DNA from: Bacteroidota bacterium
Lineage (GTDB): Bacteria > Bacteroidota > Bacteroidia > Flavobacteriales > Weeksellaceae
Assembly: GCA_023433225.1 (NCBI GenBank)
Contig: JAEZDQ010000149.1
Location: 1-13,101 of the forward strand
DNA length: 13,101 bases
Reading direction: 5' to 3'
Shown: positions 7,764 to 13,101 of the stretch, in pieces
Position numbering within the stretch: position 1 is the first letter of the stretch
How the letters are laid out: the number at the start of each line of letters is the position of its first letter
The notes under the pieces: generated by a model
What the model was told of the DNA's origin: nothing
What the model saw: only the letters and a program-made list of their open reading frames with translations
The model's database searches: none
Made by a program: the position numbers and the translations under genes

Positions 7764-10373
7764 ATGGATTTTAATCAATATACAATCAAATCAAGAGAAG
7801 CCATCCAAAAAGCACAACAAATTGCTTTTGGGAATGGTAATCAGGCGATTGAGCCGGCGCACATATTAAAAGGGATGATGGAAACTGAACAAGATGTTTT
7901 GGGCTTCATCATCGAAAAACAAGGCGGAAATCCTGAACACATCAGAACCGAATTAGCTGACATAATTTCGCGTTTTCCAAAAGTTTCAGGCGGCTCCGGA
8001 AATCATCTTTCCAATGAGGCCAACAAAATTCTGCTTTCAGCTACAGATGAAGCCAAGAAGATGAAAGACGAATTTGTGAGCATGGAACATCTGCTTTTGG
8101 GAATTCTGAAAAATAATTCCAATGTTTCCCAAATCCTTAAAGACCAAGGATTGACCTATGACGGTTCGATTCAAGTCATTAACGAACTCAGAAAAGGCCA
8201 AAGAGTAACTTCTGAAAATGCGGAAGAAACCTATAATTCCTTGAACAAATATGCCAAAAATTTAACGGAATTGGCTTACGAAGGCAAATTGGATCCGGTC
8301 ATCGGACGGAACGATGAGATCCGACGTGTTTTGCAGATTCTTTCCCGTAGAACCAAAAACAATCCGATTTTAATCGGTGAGCCCGGTGTCGGAAAAACAG
8401 CGATTGCCGAAGGAATTGCCCATCGGATTGTAAGTGGCGACGTTCCGGAAAATTTATTCAACAAAAAGGTTTTCTCGCTGGACATGGGTGCTTTGGTCGC
8501 GGGAGCGAAATACAAAGGGGAATTTGAAGAACGTTTAAAAGCTGTAGTAAAAGAAGTAACCGACTCAAACGGTGACATCATTTTATTCATCGACGAAATC
8601 CACACTTTGGTTGGAGCCGGCGGTGGCGGAGAAGGCGCCATGGACGCAGCCAACATCCTGAAACCCGCATTGGCACGTGGGGAATTACGCGCAATCGGTG
8701 CGACGACTTTGAACGAATACCAAAAATATTTTGAAAAAGACAAAGCTTTGGAACGTCGTTTCCAACAGGTTTTAGTGGAAGAACCCGATGAGGAATCGGC
8801 GATTTCGATTTTGAGAGGAATCAAGGAAAAGTACGAAGTGCACCATAAAATTCGTATCAAAGACGAAGCAATCATCGCAGCAGTTCAACTTTCAACTCGT
8901 TATATTTCCGATCGTTTCTTGCCCGATAAGGCGATTGACCTTATGGACGAGGCGGCTTCCAAATTGCGAATGGAAATGAATTCCAAACCGGAAGAACTGG
9001 ACATCATCGATCGAAAAATAATTCAATTAGAAATTGAGATTCAGGCGATTAAGAAAGAGAATGATGAGAAAAAGCTGAATTTACTGAAAGAAGAATTGGC
9101 CAATTTACAAGAAGAAAGAAACGAATTGAACGCCAAATGGCTAGAAGAAAAAGGAAAGGCCGATCAGGTGCAGGAAGCCAAAAAGAAAATCGATGAATTA
9201 AGAATTCAGGCCGAACAAGCTGAACGTGCCGGTGATTATGAAACCGTTGCAAGAATCCGTTATGAATCCATCAAACAAGAAGAAGAAAAACTTCAAAATC
9301 TGGAGAAGCAAATTGCGGATGAAGGTCAGAACAAATTGGTAAAAGAAGCCGTTGATTCGGAGGATATAGCAGAAGTCGTTTCCAAATGGACGGGGATTCC
9401 GGTCAACAAAATGTTGCAAAGCGAACGGGAAAAACTCTTGCATCTGGAAGATGAATTGCATAAAAGAGTCATCGGTCAGGAAGAAGCCATTCAGGCGGTG
9501 GCCGATGCGATTCGTAGAAGCCGTGCGGGATTGAGCGATGAAGGCAAACCGATTGGTTCCTTTATGTTTCTTGGTCCGACGGGAGTTGGGAAAACAGAAT
9601 TGGCAAAAGCACTTGCAGAATTCCTATTTGATGATGAAAATGCAATGACGAGAATTGACATGAGTGAATACCAGGAAAGGCATTCGGTAAGCCGTTTGGT
9701 CGGTGCGCCTCCGGGTTATGTAGGTTATGACGAAGGCGGTCAACTGACAGAAGCCGTGCGCAGAAGACCTTATTCTGTTGTATTGTTAGACGAAGTCGAG
9801 AAAGCGCATCCGGACGTTTTCAATATTTTATTGCAAGTTTTGGACGACGGCCGTTTGACCGACAACAAAGGTCGCGTGGTGAATTTTAAAAACACCATCA
9901 TCATTATGACTTCCAATTTCGGTTCACCAATCATTTTAGAGAATTTTGAAAATGTAAATTCAGAAAATGTTTGGGAAATTTATGGCAAAACCAAAACACA
10001 GGTTTTTGAAGAATTGAAGCGCCATTTCCGACCGGAATTTTTGAACCGAATTGACGAAACCATTTTGTTCAAACCCTTGAGCAATGCGCAGATTTCAGGA
10101 ATTGTGAAAATCCAGATCGATGAATTGGCCAAAAAATTAGCCAAAAGAGAAATCACTTTGGACATCACACCGGAAGCCTTGGAGTATATTTCCAACAAAG
10201 GATATGACCCACAGTTTGGTGCCCGTCCATTGAAAAGAGTGGTTCAGCAAGATGTTTTAAATGAATTATCAAAGGAAATTCTAAAAGGAAATGTGCATGA
10301 TAACAGCGTGGTGCTGATTGATTATTTCCCTGAAAAAGAAGGTGAAAACAAGTTGGTATTTAATGTGAAGTAA
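7764..10373 (+). CDS. clpB: ATP-dependent chaperone ClpB (disaggregase)
   Basis: ClpB is a hexameric AAA+ ring that pulls polypeptides out of aggregates together with DnaK in the cytoplasm. At 869 residues it is full length. Residues 1-150 are the Clp-N substrate-binding domain. The first AAA domain has Walker A GEPGVGKT (205-212), Walker B ILFIDE (273-278), pore loop AKYKGEFEER (Tyr250) and an Arg-finger region at ERRFQ (330-334). A long charged coiled-coil middle domain (about 410-525) is diagnostic of ClpB rather than ClpA or ClpC. The second AAA domain has Walker A GPTGVGKT (604-611), Walker B VVLLDE (672-677), pore loop GYVGYDEGG (Tyr652), RPEFLNRID and sensor-2 GARPLKR (819-825). The ClpP-binding IGF/IGL loop is not present at the usual place, consistent with a refolding role. 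All catalytic residues are intact. The gene follows the GH15 gene and ends in a set of hairpins. Confidence 0.98.
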   Translation: MDFNQYTIKSREAIQKAQQIAFGNGNQAIEPAHILKGMMETEQDVLGFIIEKQGGNPEHIRTELADIISRFPKVSGGSGNHLSNEANKILLSATDEAKKMKDEFVSMEHLLLGILKNNSNVSQILKDQGLTYDGSIQVINELRKGQRVTSENAEETYNSLNKYAKNLTELAYEGKLDPVIGRNDEIRRVLQILSRRTKNNPILIGEPGVGKTAIAEGIAHRIVSGDVPENLFNKKVFSLDMGALVAGAKYKGEFEERLKAVVKEVTDSNGDIILFIDEIHTLVGAGGGGEGAMDAANILKPALARGELRAIGATTLNEYQKYFEKDKALERRFQQVLVEEPDEESAISILRGIKEKYEVHHKIRIKDEAIIAAVQLSTRYISDRFLPDKAIDLMDEAASKLRMEMNSKPEELDIIDRKIIQLEIEIQAIKKENDEKKLNLLKEELANLQEERNELNAKWLEEKGKADQVQEAKKKIDELRIQAEQAERAGDYETVARIRYESIKQEEEKLQNLEKQIADEGQNKLVKEAVDSEDIAEVVSKWTGIPVNKMLQSEREKLLHLEDELHKRVIGQEEAIQAVADAIRRSRAGLSDEGKPIGSFMFLGPTGVGKTELAKALAEFLFDDENAMTRIDMSEYQERHSVSRLVGAPPGYVGYDEGGQLTEAVRRRPYSVVLLDEVEKAHPDVFNILLQVLDDGRLTDNKGRVVNFKNTIIIMTSNFGSPIILENFENVNSENVWEIYGKTKTQVFEELKRHFRPEFLNRIDETILFKPLSNAQISGIVKIQIDELAKKLAKREITLDITPEALEYISNKGYDPQFGARPLKRVVQQDVLNELSKEILKGNVHDNSVVLIDYFPEKEGENKLVFNVK

Positions 10374-10383
10374 TTAAATACCA
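10354..10383 (+). promoter_or_regulatory. hairpin enclosing the clpB stop codon
   Basis: The arms 10354-10364 (TGGTATTTAAT) and 10373-10382/3 (ATTAAATACCA) are perfectly complementary over 11 bp around an 8-base loop at 10365-10372. The last codons and the TAA stop of clpB lie within it. It has no T-run of its own and sits 12 bases upstream of the terminator hairpin. It could protect the 3' end, or it may simply be a by-product of AT-rich sequence. Its function is unknown. Confidence 0.5.
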
Positions 10384-10395
10384 CCCTTTATAAAG

Positions 10396-10427
10396 AAAAT
10401 GTCACGGTATTTCCTGTGACATTTTTT
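10396..10427 (+). terminator. intrinsic terminator of clpB
   Basis: A perfect 10-bp stem (10396-10405 with 10416-10425; core TGTCAC/GTGACA) encloses a 10-base loop and runs into a T-run at 10422-10427. It begins 22 bases after the clpB stop codon. Its loop begins GGTATTT (10406-10412), which is complementary to AAATACC at 10376-10382 in the preceding hairpin. Confidence 0.85.
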
Positions 10428-10511
10428 ATTTCTATTATATCTTAAATTTTTGCACATATAAATGTCACACTTTGTACCCTTGATTTACAGAAGTTTTTTT
10501 CATTGATTGGT

Positions 10512-10519
10512 TAGATTTG
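10512..10519 (+). promoter_or_regulatory. candidate -7 element upstream of the T9SS cargo gene
   Basis: TAGATTTG matches TAnnTTTG and would give a leader of about 35-40 bases before the ATG at 10562. The clpB terminator upstream implies that this gene needs its own promoter somewhere in 10428-10561. No convincing -33 element is seen at the standard spacing. An alternative with one mismatch (TACCCTTG) lies at 10475-10482. Confidence 0.35.
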
Positions 10520-10561
10520 ATTTTTATAAAAATCTCACTTTTAATTAAAACAAATCATATT

Positions 10562-12808
10562 ATGAGAAAAATCTATTTTTTATTTTTGATCCTGGGTTTC
10601 TTATGGGCAAGTCCAAATGGTTTGTGGGCCCAAGAAATCATTACCGAAGTAATTCACTCTGCCGGTTCTGCAAAAGCTAAACACCATCAAGCCCAACAGC
10701 TGAAAACGGATTACGAATTAAAGTTAAGTCAAGAAGAAGTTCAATATTACCAAAAATCGGAACCCAATGAATCAACGCAATCAACAGAAGGAATTGATGA
10801 AACCGTATCTTTACAGGTCAATTTAATTTACCCTTCGGGTACCTATTCCCCTAGTTTTGTAGTGGTTTTCAAAGAAGAGGAAAATTCTCAAAGCGAAATG
10901 ATGGGAGATGCCAATACGGTAACCTTTGAAGTGACTCCCGGAGTTTACGATGTCTTGGTTCAATCTATGAAAATGTCGGATAGGAAGTTCGCTTTTAGTT
11001 TCAAGGAATTAATTAACGTAACCGAAGATACCATTGTAAATATTGACTTAACAGAAGCTGATAATCTGATTACTACTCAATTTTTGGATCAAGACGGAAA
11101 CGATTTGAAACCCGGGATTGTGGATCCTAACACCGGAGAAGTTACCGGAGGAACCGCCAATGTTTACGCTACCACCTACATTTATTATAAATCAAAAAAA
11201 TGGACACCGTTTGTATGCTATTATTTATGGGAAAACAGCGATGGAATTGAAAACGAAGTTTGGAATTATTATGTTTCCGATGTGAGTCAACGCTATGCAT
11301 TTATCCATACCAATTTAGGGTTGGGATACAATGGAGAGGGATATGTGTCGAAATATGAAACATTGGACGATGGTGTAAATACACCTTTCAACCTTCAAAA
11401 CAATCCGGAGGAATGGGTAACGCATGAACAAGCTTTCCAACCAAGTATTTTAGGCGAGGGCCAAGGTGAATTTTATTATGGATTTTCTAATTGGGATGTT
11501 TACAATGGTTACGGACTTTCAGGATGGATTGGAAGACTTTTTCCAGATGCTGCTAATCTCAATGAAAAGTTGCGCTTTCACTTGAACAATGCCGATGATG
11601 ATAATCCTACCGATATTATTTTAAATCCGGTATTAGAAGATTATTATGGAACAGTAGATCCTTGGATGGGCGATGAAAGTTTTCATATCACCGGAAATTC
11701 AATTATGCTTGACGCAGACCGAAACGTTACGTATGGTTCTTCTACTTTTCTTTCGGGGTATTATTTTACAGGATATATCTACCATGTAAATGAAGAAGGT
11801 GTAGGACTTTTGCCCTTCCATCCAAAGTTTTCATTTCAGTACACTCCTGAAAATCAGGTAAATTTTGGAAACAATGTGCCGATTAGCATCACCAGTTATG
11901 ACGGATTATTCGTAAAGGCTAGTTATATCGGCAGAAACGGTGAAGGTCGCGAATCTGATATCCTGAACACAGAAGTCTTAGCCAAAAGAGACGGAATTAC
12001 AATTTTTGAAGGAACATATCCAGATTTCTTATGGACCGATCCTATCGAAAGCGGGAATATTGAAATAAATTTTTCCAATTCAAATACAATAATAGGTGAA
12101 ATGCAAGGCGTTACGGAAACCATTCTTAGTTTCAATGCCGGAAATTCAGACAATATTCCGCCTACACTTCAAATGCTTCAGTTCAGAAATGGAGCTGGTG
12201 AGGTGACCGACAGATTTGCTGAAGGCGAAGAAGGTTTTGTACGTTTGGCAGCAGGAGATTTTGAATATATGCCCGAAACCCGTTCGTTGAGCTATATTCC
12301 CGGAAATACAGTAGAGTTTTTGTACAGCCCGCACGGACAAAATGATTGGACGGAACTTGCCTTGACCCACTACCCGGAACACTTAGTTCCATTAGCTTTT
12401 GGTGATTATTACGAAGCTTCTTTGGCCACAATAAACACTCCAAATAACGACGCATGGTATGATGTCAAAATTATCTGTACAGACGAAGCTGGAAATAAAC
12501 AAGAACAAACAATTTCACCCGCCTTTAAATTAAATTCAACCCTAGAATTAGATGAAGTTTCGGATTCCGATTTTATAGTTTATCCAAATCCTTTCACAGG
12601 AGATTTAAATATCCTACTGCCCGAAACATTGAAGGGTAATTATATTTTCCGTATTAGTGATTTAACAGGAAAAACGATTTATAAGAATCAACAATCAAGC
12701 GACATAAAAAACTTTAGTTGGAACGGGAAATCCCTTCCAAAAGGAGTTTACATTTTATCTGTCGAAAACAATGGAAAAATCATTGCAAAAAGATTGATAA
12801 AAAAATAA
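10562..12808 (+). CDS. large secreted protein with type IX secretion sorting domain, unknown function
   Basis: This encodes 748 residues. A signal peptide covers about 1-23 (MRKIYFLFLILGFLWASP, cleavage probable after LWA). Residues about 82-165 look like a carboxypeptidase-regulatory or Ig-like beta domain (VSLQVNLIYPSGTY, then VTPGVYDVLVQ). A long aromatic-, Asn- and Gly-rich middle (about 170-530) matches no family I know. Residues about 532-655 resemble Ig/fibronectin-like modules found near the ends of other secreted Bacteroidota proteins (NIPPTLQMLQFRNGAGEVTD). The C-terminal 75-80 residues are a type A T9SS sorting domain: VYPNPF at 673-678, then ISDLTGKTIY, and GVYILSVENNGKIIAKRLIKK-like strands at the end. 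The protein should cross the outer membrane through T9SS and be released or anchored at the surface. No protease or glycosidase motif is visible, so adhesin or structural roles are as likely as enzymatic ones. I chose the ATG at 10562 because it begins the signal peptide; a TTG at 10517 would add 15 residues ahead of it. Confidence 0.88.
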   Translation: MRKIYFLFLILGFLWASPNGLWAQEIITEVIHSAGSAKAKHHQAQQLKTDYELKLSQEEVQYYQKSEPNESTQSTEGIDETVSLQVNLIYPSGTYSPSFVVVFKEEENSQSEMMGDANTVTFEVTPGVYDVLVQSMKMSDRKFAFSFKELINVTEDTIVNIDLTEADNLITTQFLDQDGNDLKPGIVDPNTGEVTGGTANVYATTYIYYKSKKWTPFVCYYLWENSDGIENEVWNYYVSDVSQRYAFIHTNLGLGYNGEGYVSKYETLDDGVNTPFNLQNNPEEWVTHEQAFQPSILGEGQGEFYYGFSNWDVYNGYGLSGWIGRLFPDAANLNEKLRFHLNNADDDNPTDIILNPVLEDYYGTVDPWMGDESFHITGNSIMLDADRNVTYGSSTFLSGYYFTGYIYHVNEEGVGLLPFHPKFSFQYTPENQVNFGNNVPISITSYDGLFVKASYIGRNGEGRESDILNTEVLAKRDGITIFEGTYPDFLWTDPIESGNIEINFSNSNTIIGEMQGVTETILSFNAGNSDNIPPTLQMLQFRNGAGEVTDRFAEGEEGFVRLAAGDFEYMPETRSLSYIPGNTVEFLYSPHGQNDWTELALTHYPEHLVPLAFGDYYEASLATINTPNNDAWYDVKIICTDEAGNKQEQTISPAFKLNSTLELDEVSDSDFIVYPNPFTGDLNILLPETLKGNYIFRISDLTGKTIYKNQQSSDIKNFSWNGKSLPKGVYILSVENNGKIIAKRLIKK

Positions 12809-12827
12809 TTTGTGTAAATGTTAAATG

Positions 12828-12859
12828 AAGTCCCGTCAGAGAAATCTGGCGGGATTTTT
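12828..12859 (+). terminator. intrinsic terminator after the T9SS cargo gene
   Basis: A 13-bp stem (12828-12840 with 12845-12857, including two G-T pairs) with a GAAA tetraloop is followed by a T-run (12855-12859, partly within the stem base). It starts 19 bases after the stop codon. It also lies 17 bases past the era stop on the other strand, where the flanking T content is weaker, so it may serve both converging genes. Confidence 0.85.
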
Positions 12860-12876
12860 ACTTCCAATCCCCAAAT

Positions 12877-13101
12877 TTAATACCCAAACCTCCTCAAATC
12901 ACCATCCTTTTTCCGCCAATCCTTTTTGACTTTTACAAAGAGCTTCAGAAAGATTTTTTTATTGAAGAATTTTTCCAAATCTTCACGGGCTTCTTTCCCG
13001 ACTTTAGAAAGTGATTCGCCCCTATGGCCGATGATAATTCCTTTTTGGGTATCACGTTCCACATAAATTTCACTTTCGATGTGGATAATTTCCAAGCTTT
13101 C
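12877..13101 (-). CDS. era: GTPase Era, C-terminal KH domain (5' part outside window)
   Basis: The frame is open to the right edge and encodes the last 74 residues. They form the KH RNA-binding domain of Era: a strand with EIYVERDTQKGIIIG, the GxxG loop GHRG, the helix SLSKVGKEAREDLEKFF, the strand KIFLKLFVKV, and the usual ending KDWRKKDGDLRRFGY. Era binds the 3' end of 16S rRNA and acts in 30S subunit assembly, coupled to GTP hydrolysis by an N-terminal G domain that lies beyond the window. The frame continues upstream of the TTG at 13095 (ESLEIIH), so this is a truncation by the window edge, not a short gene. The gene converges with the T9SS cargo gene. Confidence 0.92.
   Translation of the reverse strand, partial: ESLEIIHIESEIYVERDTQKGIIIGHRGESLSKVGKEAREDLEKFFNKKIFLKLFVKVKKDWRKKDGDLRRFGY

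Noticed and set aside
8276..8875. 199-codon open frame on the minus strand inside clpB
   Set aside because: It lies opposite the first AAA domain of ClpB, its sequence is Ser/Lys/Ile-rich nonsense mirroring clpB codons, and no homology is recognisable.
10517..10561. TTG start giving a 15-residue extension of the T9SS cargo protein
   Set aside because: The extension would precede a complete signal peptide that begins at the ATG at 10562, and it overlaps the candidate promoter box.
1..13101. CRISPR arrays, insertion sequences, phage genes, attachment sites downstream of the tRNA
   Set aside because: No regularly spaced repeats, transposase or integrase frames, or duplicated tRNA 3' end are visible. 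The region after the tRNA is a terminator followed by otsAB.

Overview
The window looks like ordinary chromosome from a Bacteroidota bacterium, most likely class Flavobacteriia. The evidence is an AT-rich composition with roughly 40% GC by eye, promoter-like TAnnTTTG boxes of the Bacteroidota type, few Shine-Dalgarno sequences, a secreted protein with a type IX secretion (T9SS) C-terminal sorting domain, and the flavobacterial style of the Era, ClpB and OtsAB proteins. I see no mobile element, CRISPR array, phage gene or integration scar. The longest stretch without a gene is about 190 bases (10374-10561).

Layout. From the left edge to 3279 there is a minus-strand operon, read right to left: glucose-6-phosphate isomerase (pgi), a small exported protein with YD-like beta repeats (its start overlaps the pgi stop), and a membrane-anchored coiled-coil protein that runs off the left edge. 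A self-contained plus-strand tRNA-Pro(GGG) unit follows at 3336-3490, with its own consensus promoter and intrinsic terminator. Next comes a divergent carbohydrate pair: a fused trehalose-6-phosphate synthase/phosphatase (otsAB, minus, 3617-5824) and a GH15 glycoside hydrolase (plus, 5899-7695), 74 bases apart. The disaggregase ClpB (7764-10373) follows on the plus strand and ends in an unusual set of overlapping hairpins. A 748-residue T9SS cargo protein of unknown function (10562-12808) comes next. The 3' end of era lies convergent to it at the right edge.

How the genes may work together. Pgi interconverts glucose-6-phosphate and fructose-6-phosphate. OtsAB uses glucose-6-phosphate plus UDP-glucose to make trehalose. 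The neighbouring GH15 enzyme is a plausible trehalase or glucoamylase, which would make the pair a synthesis/breakdown module. ClpB next to trehalose genes suggests a stress-protection neighbourhood, but that rests on gene order and general knowledge only. The exported proteins and Era show no visible link to this theme.

I did not find a clearly novel multi-gene system. The items most worth a second look are the interlocking hairpins at the clpB 3' end, the substrate of the GH15 enzyme, the undescribed T9SS cargo protein, and the pgi-linked envelope operon.
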